Shown: positions 20,317 to 29,280 of the stretch, one piece after another | Layout of the letters: each line of letters begins with the position of its first letter | Position numbering within the stretch: position 1 is the first letter of the stretch | NCBI RefSeq assembly: GCF_001507545.1 | Contig: NZ_LQBP01000003.1 | Location: forward strand, 434,001-498,000 | Reading direction: 5' to 3' | Source of the DNA: Ruegeria profundi | Lineage (GTDB): Bacteria; Pseudomonadota; Alphaproteobacteria; Rhodobacterales; Rhodobacteraceae | Length of the DNA stretch: 64,000 nucleotides | The notes under the pieces: generated by a model | What the model saw: only the letters and a program-made list of their open reading frames with translations | Database searches by the model: none | Told to the model about the DNA's origin: nothing | Program-made: the position numbers and the translations under genes

Positions 20317-21588
20317 ATGACTGACGCTACTCAATCCGGCCCGATGTTGGCCGCGGATGGCACGCCTCTGAAAAAATCGCTGGCGCGTTCATTGCGACGT
20401 CGCAAAGTTCGGGCTCTGGCCCTGATTGCGCCCTTGTTGCTGTTTGTCTTGCTCTCGTTTGTGATCCCGATTGTTTCGATGCTGTTCCGATCAGTTGAGA
20501 ATGGTATTGTTTCGGAGACACTCCCACTGACAGTGGTCGAGCTTAGAAACTGGGATGCTGACAGCGGGGAACTGCCGGACGAAGCACTGTACGCCGCTTT
20601 CGTAAAAGACATGATTGCTGCTGTTGAGGCTAAAGAACATACACGGCTTGGTACGCGTTTGAACTACGAAGAAACGGGTATGTCTTCGATGTTCCGTAAA
20701 TCTGGCCGAAACATCAAACGTTTGGACCCCGAAGCTGATGCGCCGTTCAAAGAAAAGCTGATCGATATTCACGAAGGCTGGGGTGAAGTTGAGACTTGGC
20801 GTACGATCAAAACGCACGCGGTTCCAATCACCAATGGTTATTTCCTGAATGCCATCGACATGCGCCGCACGCCCGAGGGACCAAGGGCGCAGCCGGAAGA
20901 TAAGCAGATTCTGGTCAAACTATTTGGCCGTACACTGTTTATGTCTCTTATCATTACTGGTGCCTGTATTTTGCTGGCCTATCCGGTCTCGTATCTATTG
21001 GCGACGTTGCCGATGCGGGTTTCGAACCTGTTGATGATCCTGGTTCTGTTGCCCTTCTGGACCTCGCTTCTGGTGCGAACATCCGCGTGGAAAGTCATGC
21101 TGCAGCAACAAGGGGTGATCAACGAAACGCTGGTCTGGCTAGGGTTTGTCGCAGATGATGCGCGGCTTGTGATCATCAACAACCAGTTCGGCACGATTAT
21201 CGCGATGACGCATATCCTGCTGCCATTCATGATCCTTCCAATGTATTCTGTGATGCAGACGATCCCGCCGTCCTACACCCGCGCGGCCAAATCCATGGGC
21301 GCAACCAACTGGACGACGTTCTGGAGGATTTACTTCCCGCAATCCATACCAGGCATAGGGGCCGGATCGATCCTCGTGTTTATTCTGGCCATCGGCTACT
21401 ACATCACGCCTGAGATCGTGGGCGGCACCAAGGGTGTCTTTATCTCGAACCGGATCGCCTACCACATCTCATCTTCACTGAACTGGGGATTGGCGGCAGC
21501 TTTGGGGACAATCCTGCTGGCGGTCGTTCTCTTGCTCTACTGGTGTTACGACAAGATTGTCGGCATCGATAACGTGAAACTGGGGTAA
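20317..21588 (+). CDS. PotB-type permease with large periplasmic insert
   Basis: ABC permease, 423 residues, against about 275-310 for typical PotB. A first membrane segment at about 30-55 is followed by roughly 140 hydrophilic residues before the second segment near 205. The usual core of five segments follows, with the EAA-like loop YTRAAKSMGATNWTTFWRIYFPQSIPG near 325. Such an insert between the first and second segments would face the periplasm, where it could contact the binding protein. ATG 20317 has AAGGGA upstream. Gap to the next permease is 5 bases. Confidence 0.9.
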   Translation: MTDATQSGPMLAADGTPLKKSLARSLRRRKVRALALIAPLLLFVLLSFVIPIVSMLFRSVENGIVSETLPLTVVELRNWDADSGELPDEALYAAFVKDMIAAVEAKEHTRLGTRLNYEETGMSSMFRKSGRNIKRLDPEADAPFKEKLIDIHEGWGEVETWRTIKTHAVPITNGYFLNAIDMRRTPEGPRAQPEDKQILVKLFGRTLFMSLIITGACILLAYPVSYLLATLPMRVSNLLMILVLLPFWTSLLVRTSAWKVMLQQQGVINETLVWLGFVADDARLVIINNQFGTIIAMTHILLPFMILPMYSVMQTIPPSYTRAAKSMGATNWTTFWRIYFPQSIPGIGAGSILVFILAIGYYITPEIVGGTKGVFISNRIAYHISSSLNWGLAAALGTILLAVVLLLYWCYDKIVGIDNVKLG

Positions 21589-21593
21589 AGATC

Positions 21594-22805
21594 ATGGCTG
21601 CACTCACACCAATATCCCGCAAGCCGTTATCTATGGTCCTGCCTTCAGTTGCCATCGCCGGAGGGTTCGTGGGCATGTTCGTCGGTGCCGGGCAGGGCAA
21701 TGTCCTGCTGGGCATCCTCTTGGGTGCTGTACTGATGGCAGGCCTTGCTTGGGTCTATATCGCGGTGCTCGACAATGAACGCGTTGCACGCTGGATTACG
21801 ATCCTTGGACTGACGGCGGCTGGATATTTCTTTGCCGGATTCACTGGATTGGTCATCGGGCTGTTGGTCGGCTGGTTCTTTGCCTTCTTTATTTTCTGGT
21901 TGTACGAGGGACGCTATCGCCAGAAACTGCTTCCATATCTGACCGGTCGTCAGGTATTCGGACATTATTTGTTCCGCGTAGTCTGCGGGGCGATTTTTGT
22001 GTTCCTGATAACACCGATCCTTGTCGTTCTGCCGCTGTCTTTCAACGCACAGGACTTTTTTACCTTTACGCCCGAAATGCTGCGCCTGGACCCTGAAGGG
22101 TATTCGCTAAAGCATTACGAAGATTTCTTTACCAACAATGAATGGCAGCGCAGCTTCAAGAACTCGCTGATCATTGCGCCGATTGCGACAGTTATCTCTG
22201 TGTCTTTAGGAACACTTGCAGCGATTGGCCTAAGCCAATCGCACGTGCCGGGGCGTCGGGCAATCATGGGTATCCTTATCTCGCCCATGATCGTTCCCTT
22301 GATTATCTCGGCCACGGGTATGTTCTTTTTCTACAGTGACATAGGTCGTTTTCTTGAAGGAACGCTGGGGATGGACAAGAACTTTGTCGGATATGTCAAA
22401 GTTATTCTTGCTCACGCTGTTCTTGGTATTCCGTTTGTTATCATCACTGTAACGGCCACTCTTGTCGGATTTGATCAATCGCTTACACGGGCTGCTGCCA
22501 ATATGGGCGCGGGACCGGTCCGTACGTTCTTCAAAATCCAGATGCCTCTGATCTTGCCGGGTGTGATCTCGGGCGGCTTGTTTGCTTTTATCACCTCGTT
22601 TGATGAGGTTGTGGTGGTTCTGTTTGTAGGCTCTGCCAGCCAGAAAACACTGCCTTGGCAAATGTTTACCGGCCTTCGTGAACAGATCAGCCCGACCATT
22701 CTTGCTGTTGCAACTATCCTTGTGGTGATCTCGATCGCGCTGCTGACGACAGTTGAATTGTTGCGGCGTCGGTCAGAACGTCTGCGTGGTCTCAGCCCGG
22801 CTTGA
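21594..22805 (+). CDS. PotC-type permease with N-terminal membrane extension
   Basis: Second ABC permease, 403 residues versus about 260-280 for PotC. The extra first ~115 residues are strongly hydrophobic and Gly-rich, with about four membrane segments (VLPSVAIAGGFVGMFVGAG, ILLGAVLMAGLAWVYIAVL and two more). The usual PotC core then begins near residue 125. The EAA loop is at LTRAAANMGAGPVRTFFKI. It lies directly before the creatinase gene, 160 bases away. The extension has no function I can name; similar oversized permeases occur in Rhodobacteraceae. Confidence 0.9.
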   Translation: MAALTPISRKPLSMVLPSVAIAGGFVGMFVGAGQGNVLLGILLGAVLMAGLAWVYIAVLDNERVARWITILGLTAAGYFFAGFTGLVIGLLVGWFFAFFIFWLYEGRYRQKLLPYLTGRQVFGHYLFRVVCGAIFVFLITPILVVLPLSFNAQDFFTFTPEMLRLDPEGYSLKHYEDFFTNNEWQRSFKNSLIIAPIATVISVSLGTLAAIGLSQSHVPGRRAIMGILISPMIVPLIISATGMFFFYSDIGRFLEGTLGMDKNFVGYVKVILAHAVLGIPFVIITVTATLVGFDQSLTRAAANMGAGPVRTFFKIQMPLILPGVISGGLFAFITSFDEVVVVLFVGSASQKTLPWQMFTGLREQISPTILAVATILVVISIALLTTVELLRRRSERLRGLSPA

Positions 22806-22965
22806 CGCGACTCGCAAGGTGATCTAGCGATTTCTTCATGCATTCCGGCCACGATGGCGTCGTGGCGCAAGGCGGAGTGCATGGCTCTCGGTTCCCGAGG
22901 CCGCTTGTCCTGAACGCCGGGACTTGTGGCCGGGCGGTGCCTGTCCGGCATTGAGGAGAGACCAG

Positions 22966-24186
22966 ATGATCGACCTGAACAATCGCCCGGAATTTTTCAC
23001 GCGCCACAATGGCGACAAGGCGCCTTTGCCTTTCAGCAAAGCGGAATATGCACGGCGTCTCGCTAACCTGCGCGCTACGATGACGGCGCGCGATATCCCG
23101 GCGGTGTTGCTAACATCGATGCACAACATCGCTTACTACTCGGGCTTTTTGTATTGCGCGTTTGGCCGACCCTATGGATGTGTCGTGACGCAGGACAGCT
23201 GCACCACGGTGTCCGCGAATATCGACGCGGGCCAGCCGTGGCGGCGCTCGGTCGGGGAAAACGTGATTTATACCGACTGGCAGCGGAACAATTACTGGCG
23301 CGCTGTTGCGAGCCTATTGGGGTCGGCTCGACGCATCGGGATCGAGGCTGACCATATTTCATTGGCTATGCGCGACACCGCGCTGGACATGTTGGGCGGG
23401 CCGGAACTGCTAGATATCGCACCCGACACGATGGCCTCCCGCATGTTAAAATCAACGGAAGAGATTGATCTGATCAAGGGTGGTGCCAATACTGCGGATA
23501 TTGGCGGCGCAGCCATTCACGCGGCTATTCGCGAGGGCGCTACGGAAATTGAGGTCGCCATGGCCGGACGCGACGCGATGGAGTCGGAAATTGCGCGCGC
23601 CTATCCGAATGCTGAGTACCGGGACACCTGGGTGTGGTTCCAGTCCGGTCTGAATACTGACGGTGCGCATAACCCGGTTACGAAACGCGCGCTGCAAAAG
23701 GGCGATATCCTGTCGCTGAACACGTTTCCCATGATCTCGGGCTACTACACGGCTCTGGAACGGACTTTGTTCTTGGGCGAACCCGACGCGGAAAGCCTGC
23801 GCATTTGGCGGGCCAATATCGCTGCACATGAGCTGGGTCTGAGCCTGATTAAACCGGGTGCAACCTGTTCGGGTATCTGTGCCGAGATCAACCGATTTTT
23901 CGCGGAGGAGGGCCTTCTGCAATACCGTTCGTTCGGCTATGGTCACTCCTTCGGAATTCTTAGTCACTACTACGGTCGCGAGGCTGGGCTTGAACTGCGT
24001 GAGGATATCGACACGGTTCTTGAGCCCGGCATGGTCGTCTCAATCGAGCCGATGTTGTGGATCCCCGAGCGCGAACCCGGTGCCGGTGGCTATCGAGAGC
24101 ATGACATTCTTGTTGTGCACGAAAATGGCGCAGAGAATATCACCGGGTTCCCTTATGGACCCGAACATAACACGATCAGTGCCTGA
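22966..24186 (+). CDS. Creatinase (creatine amidinohydrolase)
   Basis: Hydrolyses creatine to sarcosine and urea; cytoplasmic homodimer in known cases. The 406 residues align along their whole length with Pseudomonas creatinase (about 403 residues). Shared blocks include HNIAYYSGFLYCAFGRPYG, NIDAGQPWRRSVG, VIYTDWQRNNYW, GLNTDGAHNPVTKRALQKGD, YYTALERTLFLGE, FGYGHSFGILSHYYGREAGL, EPGMVVSIEPM and GGYREHDIL. The catalytic His (GAHNPV) and the substrate-binding Glu residues are present, while the M24 metal ligands are substituted as in creatinases. ATG 22966 has GAGGAGAG upstream. Position next to a Pot-type transporter, with soxBDAG 10 kb away, supports creatine use. Confidence 0.95.
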   Translation: MIDLNNRPEFFTRHNGDKAPLPFSKAEYARRLANLRATMTARDIPAVLLTSMHNIAYYSGFLYCAFGRPYGCVVTQDSCTTVSANIDAGQPWRRSVGENVIYTDWQRNNYWRAVASLLGSARRIGIEADHISLAMRDTALDMLGGPELLDIAPDTMASRMLKSTEEIDLIKGGANTADIGGAAIHAAIREGATEIEVAMAGRDAMESEIARAYPNAEYRDTWVWFQSGLNTDGAHNPVTKRALQKGDILSLNTFPMISGYYTALERTLFLGEPDAESLRIWRANIAAHELGLSLIKPGATCSGICAEINRFFAEEGLLQYRSFGYGHSFGILSHYYGREAGLELREDIDTVLEPGMVVSIEPMLWIPEREPGAGGYREHDILVVHENGAENITGFPYGPEHNTISA

Positions 24187-24204
24187 TCTAACCGGTCGAT
24201 AATT

Positions 24205-24244
24205 AGTCAGCCTTGGTCCGTGATCTTATGAATCAGGGCTGACT
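24205..24244 (+). terminator. Loose inverted repeat after creatinase
   Basis: AGTCAGCC at 24205-24212 pairs perfectly with GGCTGACT at 24237-24244, leaving a 24-base loop. It lies 19 bases after the stop and could end the transporter-creatinase transcript, but it lacks a T-run. Confidence 0.3.
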
Positions 24245-24314
24245 TCGCCTTTGGTGGGGTTGATTGTCCGGTTTGGCGATGTGTATCTGACGACAGTGTT
24301 TGAAAGGACGTGCC

Positions 24315-25157
24315 GTGGGACAATACGATCTGCCATCGCAAACAGGTGTGTATTTTATCAACCTGGATCGGGTCCCTGCACGGGCCGCATTTATGCAAGA
24401 TCAGTTCACTCTGACCGGATTAGTCGGCGCGCAGCGTTTCAGCGCAGTCGACGGGCAGCAGACCGGCGCATTGGACGGCAACGGGTACGTTCCTGGAACC
24501 GGCACACGTTGGGGCCTGACGAAAAGCGAAGTCGCCTGTTTCGAAAGTCATCGTGCGCTTTGGCAAACTGTCGTTGATCAGGGGTTGAAAGCTGTCGCCA
24601 TTTTTGAAGATGACGTGGAAATGTCTGCTGAGTCTGGGGCGGTCATCGCTGCGCTGTTAAGCAATGGGGCGGATTTCGACCTTATCAAGCTCGATTACTC
24701 ACCACGCTCTATGCGGTTCGGGCCGTTACAGAGCATCGCGGATGTTCCGGTTCGGCCGATGCTTGAAATGGCACCCAGCTCGGCTGCTTACATTGTGACA
24801 CAAGCGGCGTGTCGCAAACTGTTGTCATGGTCAGAGAGATATTCGGACCACCTTGACGACTTTATTTCTCTGCCGCGCCCAAATTGGAAAATATATCAGT
24901 GTTTCCCGGCTATTGGGGTGCAGGTGATTTGGTCGAAGCAGCAGGACCAAACAGCAGAACCCGTCAAGATCAGCGAGAGGTCGCAAGACCAGAAAACCAA
25001 TAGTGGCTTGGACAAAGGACCCATGTGGTTCCGAATTCGGCGCGAGTTGCGAGCCGCCAAACGCAAGCTGTTCTGGCGCGCAGGTGGCGAGTCTCGCTTA
25101 AAAGCGCAGGGCGGTTTTATCGGGTTTATTCCCTGCGCCGATGATTTAGGCGTTTGA
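24315..25157 (+). CDS. Glycosyltransferase family 25 protein
   Basis: GT25 (LPS-type) glycosyltransferase of 280 residues. The N-terminal VYFINLDRVPARAAFM and the ACFESHRALWQ...AIFEDDVEM stretch (the EDD acidic motif near residue 100) are typical. Near 160, SSAAYIVTQAACRKLL completes the family pattern. Family members transfer sugars in lipooligosaccharide synthesis; the acceptor here is unknown. GTG 24315, preceded by AAAGGA, is preferred to TTG 24300. It stands alone between creatinase and the globin gene. Confidence 0.85.
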   Translation: MGQYDLPSQTGVYFINLDRVPARAAFMQDQFTLTGLVGAQRFSAVDGQQTGALDGNGYVPGTGTRWGLTKSEVACFESHRALWQTVVDQGLKAVAIFEDDVEMSAESGAVIAALLSNGADFDLIKLDYSPRSMRFGPLQSIADVPVRPMLEMAPSSAAYIVTQAACRKLLSWSERYSDHLDDFISLPRPNWKIYQCFPAIGVQVIWSKQQDQTAEPVKISERSQDQKTNSGLDKGPMWFRIRRELRAAKRKLFWRAGGESRLKAQGGFIGFIPCADDLGV

Positions 25158-25285
25158 ATTAGTCATCCCAACCGTTTTGCATGCAACTGGGCTTTCTTCA
25201 GCTAAACTGCGTGCAAGCGTTAACAAATTTGCGCTTTTGATATAAACTCATAGTGTTGTTTGTGATTAACGCATAGGTGTGCGGC

Positions 25286-25654
25286 GTGGGTCAGACAATT
25301 TACGAAAGATACGGCGGGTTCAAAACGATCAGCCGGATCGTGATGACATTCTATGAAATGGCCTTGGATTCTGACCAGATCGGCGGCCATTTTGAAGATA
25401 TAGACATTCCGCGCCTAATAGATCACCAGACCAAATTCGTCTCTTCTTTGGTTGGGGGGCCTGCGTCTTTCAGCGACGAAAGGATTGAGGCGGTCCATCG
25501 AAATCTGAACATTTCACACGCAGATTTTGACGAAATGGTCGAGCTTTTCACAGAAGCTTTATCCATTCACGGGATGGAGGACTCAGATATCAAGACCGCG
25601 CTGAACGCAATCGAGTCAAAACGCTCGATCATTGTCACCCGTGACACGGCATGA
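25286..25654 (+). CDS. Group 1-like truncated haemoglobin
   Basis: Small haem protein of about 122 residues, the right size for a truncated globin. It opens with YERYGGFKTISRIVMTFYEMAL, the TrHb helix A/B region with the Gly-Gly turn. HQTKFVSSLVGGP forms helix E, and EAVHRNLNI contains the expected proximal haem His. The start is GTG 25286 or GTG 25277; neither has a strong ribosome-binding site. The last bases overlap the adenylate cyclase start (ATGA), so the two are translated together. This suggests that the globin is a gas or redox sensor or partner for the cyclase; that link is inference. Confidence 0.85.
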   Translation: MGQTIYERYGGFKTISRIVMTFYEMALDSDQIGGHFEDIDIPRLIDHQTKFVSSLVGGPASFSDERIEAVHRNLNISHADFDEMVELFTEALSIHGMEDSDIKTALNAIESKRSIIVTRDTA

Positions 25655-26709
25655 GCATTCTCGCCATAAATGAACAATTACTTCGTGCGATAGGGGTCGG
25701 GGTTGCGGTTGTTCGGGCCTCGGATTTTAGCTTTGTTTTTCAAAATGGGCCTTTCAGTGATTGGTTCGGAACCCCGGAAAAGGGGCAAACGCTTTTGGAC
25801 CTGCTACCGTCTCTGGATTCGCGAGAGCTGGATGACGTGAAGCAATCCGGGCTTCGGTACTCGGTTGAATTGCAGATAAAACCAAAGCGGAGAACCCTTA
25901 TCCTGGCGACGACTGTCTCGCTGGCGAGCGGTTTGTCCGAGCAGGTACTGGTGATTGAATGCCAAAACATCACCCGCATCCGCGAGTTGGAAAGCATGAT
26001 CGACAGTTACTCGACCATGGTGGAACGCAACACGCGTGAGCTGGAGCGTGAGAAAGAGCGCGTCGAACGCCTGTTGTTGAACCTGATGCCGCGCGCCGTG
26101 TACGAAGAATTCAAAACCTTTGGCGTTGTCACTCCGCAGCTATATGATCAGGTCTCGGTCGTTATGCTGGATTTTGTCGGCTTTACCGATTTTGCAGCCA
26201 AAACTGATCCAACAGTCACGCTGAGTGAACTGAATGACATCTTTACTGCTTTCGACCGTATCGTTGAACAGTTCGGGTGCGAGCGGATCAAGACAATAGG
26301 TGACGCTTATCTGGCCGTCTCCGGCATGCCGGATGCAACACCGGACCATGCCACGGCGGTAGCGCATTGCGCCGTACGGTTCCTTCGGTACCTCGAGCGC
26401 AGGAATGAAAGTCACCCTCACAAGTGGCAAGCGCGGATCGGTTTGGGCATGGGTGCCGCCGTGGGATCAGTCGTAGGGATACAGAAATATGTCTATGACG
26501 TCTTCGGCCCCGCGGTGAACATTGCCGCGCGATTGCAAGTCTTTGCAAACCCAATGCATATTGTGGCCCCGGAAGAAATGAAATACGCGCTGATTGACGA
26601 GTTTCAGGTCTCGGATATCGGGCGTGTGGATATCAAGGGCATGGGTGAGATGAACCTGATTAATGTCTCTTCGGGTCTGAGTGTGCCGATGCGGAAAAGC
26701 AGGTTCTGA
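25651..26709 (+). CDS. Class III adenylate cyclase with PAS-like N-terminus
   Basis: Predicted to make cAMP from ATP; 352 residues. Residues 1-110 resemble a PAS or HNOB-associated sensor domain. About 110-150 is a charged coiled coil ending in LLLNLMPRAVYEEF, the helical linker typical of sensor cyclases. The catalytic domain is at about 160-340. Metal-binding Asp residues occur in VVMLDFVGFTDF and IKTIGDAYLAVSG. The adenine-selecting Lys (RIKTIG) and Asp (YDVFGPAVN), and the transition-state Asn and Arg (VNIAARL), are all present, so it should be active and ATP-specific. Coupled by ATGA overlap to the truncated globin gene. Confidence 0.93.
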   Translation: MSILAINEQLLRAIGVGVAVVRASDFSFVFQNGPFSDWFGTPEKGQTLLDLLPSLDSRELDDVKQSGLRYSVELQIKPKRRTLILATTVSLASGLSEQVLVIECQNITRIRELESMIDSYSTMVERNTRELEREKERVERLLLNLMPRAVYEEFKTFGVVTPQLYDQVSVVMLDFVGFTDFAAKTDPTVTLSELNDIFTAFDRIVEQFGCERIKTIGDAYLAVSGMPDATPDHATAVAHCAVRFLRYLERRNESHPHKWQARIGLGMGAAVGSVVGIQKYVYDVFGPAVNIAARLQVFANPMHIVAPEEMKYALIDEFQVSDIGRVDIKGMGEMNLINVSSGLSVPMRKSRF

Positions 26710-26712
26710 TCC

Positions 26713-27327
26713 TCAGTCGTCTTGCGGTACCAGCCCTAAACCACGCAAGTAAATACCAATGCCGGATTCCAACAAATCTTCGGGCGGAAAGGGAGAGCTG
26801 GCGCCGGTATTCCGGGCATACAATTCAACCACGCCGTGGCTCATGGCCCAGACATGAGCACTGAACATCGAAGCTGGCGGGCGCTTTTCAGGAGGGATGT
26901 GTTGCGACAGGTCAGCAGCGGCCTTCTCCAGAACGGATTTCGCCCGGTTTGCCGCAAGTGACAATTCGGGCGTACGGTTCACCGAAATACCACTTTCGAA
27001 CATGGCGATGTAATGGCCGGGGTGCTTTCGGGCAAATGCCAGATAGGCGCGGCCTGTCGCCTCGAACGCGGCCAGGGCCGAGGGCTGCCCTTTGTCGTAG
27101 GCGTATTGCATCAGGTCCGCAAACATCTCAAACCCTTGACGCGCAGCCTCGGCTATCAGGTCCTCGCGTCCGTGAAAATGACGATAGACTGCGGCAGGTG
27201 TTACACCAGCTGTTTTCGCCGCTTCCGACAAGGTAAAGCCGGTTGGGCCTTTTTCTTCGATCAGAGACAGGGCCGCCTCGATCAGGGCCTGTTTCAGGTT
27301 CCCGTGGTGATACCCGCGTTTTGTCAT
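26713..27327 (-). CDS. TetR family transcriptional regulator
   Basis: TetR-type repressor, 204 residues. The N-terminal helix-turn-helix is at 10-55 (GYHHGNLKQALIEAALSLI; TLSEAAKTAGVTPAAVYRHFHGREDL), with a ligand-binding C-terminal domain of the WHG type. It converges on the cyclase with 3 bases between stops. It is upstream of no obvious same-strand target; the nearest same-strand gene, ppk2, ends about 80 bases away, upstream of it. Ligand and target unknown. Confidence 0.9.
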   Translation of the reverse strand: MTKRGYHHGNLKQALIEAALSLIEEKGPTGFTLSEAAKTAGVTPAAVYRHFHGREDLIAEAARQGFEMFADLMQYAYDKGQPSALAAFEATGRAYLAFARKHPGHYIAMFESGISVNRTPELSLAANRAKSVLEKAAADLSQHIPPEKRPPASMFSAHVWAMSHGVVELYARNTGASSPFPPEDLLESGIGIYLRGLGLVPQDD

Positions 27328-27406
27328 TCCTGTTTCAGGTGCCCTTGTTGTTTAAGCCTTCGGGAGTCCGGACATAATTCGTGCAGAGCTGATCGTCCAC
27401 TCCCAG

Positions 27407-28276
27407 TCATGCATCCCAGATCTCTGGCCCGCCGCAGATTTTGGGGTCGACCGGGCCAATCGCGTGTTCGTCTTTTTCGTCATAATCCAAGGCATGCAAA
27501 ACTGTGCGAATAGCCGCTAACCGCGCGCGTTTCTTGTCGTCAGAGCGAACAATAGTCCATGGGCAAAATGCCGAGTGGGAACGGGTAAGAGTTTCCGAAA
27601 TCGACTGGCTGTACTCGTCCCATTTGTTCAATCCCTCAACATCAATTGGGCTTAGCTTCCATTGCTTCAGCGGGTCCGTTTCGCGTGCCAGAAAGCGGTT
27701 CAGCTGTTCCGCCCGACCAACATTCAGCCAGAATTTGAACAATTTTATCCCGTCATTGACGAAACCTGTTTCAAGCGGAAGGACCTGCCTGAAAAAACGC
27801 TCACGCTCTTTTTCAGTGCAAAAGCCGAATACGTTTTCAACAACACCTCGATTGTACCAACTGCGGTCGAAGAATACGATTTCGCCGGCAGCTGGCAGAT
27901 GTGGGATGTATCTTTGGAAATACCATTGGCTTCGCTCAGTATCCGACGGTTTGCTAAGCGCCACGTCCGGCGCGCCACGTGGGTTAAGATTTTCACGAAA
28001 GCGTTTGATTGTGCCGCCTTTTCCGGCAGCATCCCGACCTTCGAATATTATGGCAACGCGCTGATCGGTCTCTTTGACCCAGGATTGCATCTTGACCAGT
28101 TCGATCTGAAGACGCTCCATCTGTTTTTCGTAGTCCTTGCGCTTCATTCTCTCTTTGTAAGGATATGTAGGATTCAGAATGTCGTCTTTTGACGACTTCT
28201 CAATGGCCAGGCGCACCTCTTTTGGCGCGTGTTTTTTGTAATATTTTTCGATGGAACCTTTTTCGGAACGGGCCAT
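27407..28276 (-). CDS. Polyphosphate kinase 2
   Basis: PPK2-family kinase moving phosphate between polyphosphate and nucleoside diphosphates, 289 residues, single-domain class I size. Walker A is [14 protein letters not shown] near residue 80, with the lid Arg region [13 protein letters not shown] after it. Walker B is [15 protein letters not shown] near 135, and [10 protein letters not shown] and [14 protein letters not shown] are conserved downstream. Start ATG 28276. Whether it favours ATP or GTP synthesis cannot be read here. Confidence 0.93.
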   Translation of the reverse strand: MARSEKGSIEKYYKKHAPKEVRLAIEKSSKDDILNPTYPYKERMKRKDYEKQMERLQIELVKMQSWVKETDQRVAIIFEGRDAAGKGGTIKRFRENLNPRGAPDVALSKPSDTERSQWYFQRYIPHLPAAGEIVFFDRSWYNRGVVENVFGFCTEKERERFFRQVLPLETGFVNDGIKLFKFWLNVGRAEQLNRFLARETDPLKQWKLSPIDVEGLNKWDEYSQSISETLTRSHSAFCPWTIVRSDDKKRARLAAIRTVLHALDYDEKDEHAIGPVDPKICGGPEIWDA

Positions 28277-28325
28277 GTGTCACCTCGCCATAAAATCCAA
28301 GTCCTACTATGGATTAGGGGCGGGG

Positions 28326-29276
28326 TTAACGCAAACCCGCCCGTTGCGCGGCGCGCTCGATCGCGGCGGCAACCTCAGGTGCTGCAACGACTTGGGGCAT
28401 GTGCCCGATACCTTGCAGCTCAATAAGCTCGGCGCCGGGTATCTCGTCAATCAGACGATGAGAGTGCCAGCCCAGCCCAACAGTGTCATCAGCTGTACCG
28501 TGGACGATCTCGGTCGGGACATCGATTTCTTTGTACCGAAGTTGCAAGGCGCGTACTTCTTCCAATAGATTGGCGCGCTGTTTGGCATTTGCATGCATCG
28601 AAGCGCGTCGTATGGATAGGCCCGGACCGAAATGGCTGGCATAGCCGTCAGGCGCGGTTTGTGGGGCAAATACCTGGTCCAAGGCTTTGGACACGTACCA
28701 ATCGGGTACAAACGCGGTGATCAGGGGCAGGGCGGCTATACGCCCGGCCGTCGTTGATGCCAACGCGTTGAACCGATCCAGCGGTGTTTCCCACGGGATT
28801 GCTGCGGGTGCGATCAGGACAAGTCCAGAGATATTGTCCGGCCGTGTCACAGCCCACGCAAGCGCAACAGATCCGCCGTAGCTTTGCCCGGCGACGATGG
28901 GTTTTTCCGCACCTAGAAGAGCGGCAGCTTTTCGAAGAATTTCAGCTTGTTGAACAATGGTTTCCCCATCGGGGTTGAAGCTGGAGCTATAGCCCAATCC
29001 GGGTCGGTCAAATACGATCACGCGGAAGTTCTTGGCCAGTATAGGGGCCAGCGCAAACGTCATGTCGCGTGTGTTGCCGCTGGACCCGTGGATCAGCACG
29101 ACATCCGGCCCTTTACCCATGACTACCGCGTGCACTGCGAGCCCGTCCACGTCAACGATCCGACCTTCGGGTGGAAAGGCCGACTCAGCGCGGGCTTCGT
29201 TCCGTGACGCGCGCCAGACTGCGACGACCCATAGCACCACTAAAAGCGTTAGTACTATGACGCCGGCGCGTATCAC
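28326..29276 (-). CDS. Membrane-anchored alpha/beta hydrolase
   Basis: Alpha/beta-hydrolase of 316 residues. An N-terminal membrane anchor spans about residues 4-22, then the hydrolase domain follows. The oxyanion loop is LIHGSSGNTRD, the nucleophile elbow GQSYGGSVAL (Ser), the catalytic Asp is likely in HGTADDTVG and the His in GIGHMPQ. Substrate unknown. It lies 4 bases after the metA stop on the same strand, so it is probably co-transcribed with metA. Confidence 0.85.
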   Translation of the reverse strand: MIRAGVIVLTLLVVLWVVAVWRASRNEARAESAFPPEGRIVDVDGLAVHAVVMGKGPDVVLIHGSSGNTRDMTFALAPILAKNFRVIVFDRPGLGYSSSFNPDGETIVQQAEILRKAAALLGAEKPIVAGQSYGGSVALAWAVTRPDNISGLVLIAPAAIPWETPLDRFNALASTTAGRIAALPLITAFVPDWYVSKALDQVFAPQTAPDGYASHFGPGLSIRRASMHANAKQRANLLEEVRALQLRYKEIDVPTEIVHGTADDTVGLGWHSHRLIDEIPGAELIELQGIGHMPQVVAAPEVAAAIERAAQRAGLR

Positions 29277-29280
29277 TGCG

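Noticed and set aside
22966-24186. Xaa-Pro aminopeptidase
   Set aside because: Full-length match to creatinase motifs, with the catalytic His loop and altered M24 metal ligands.
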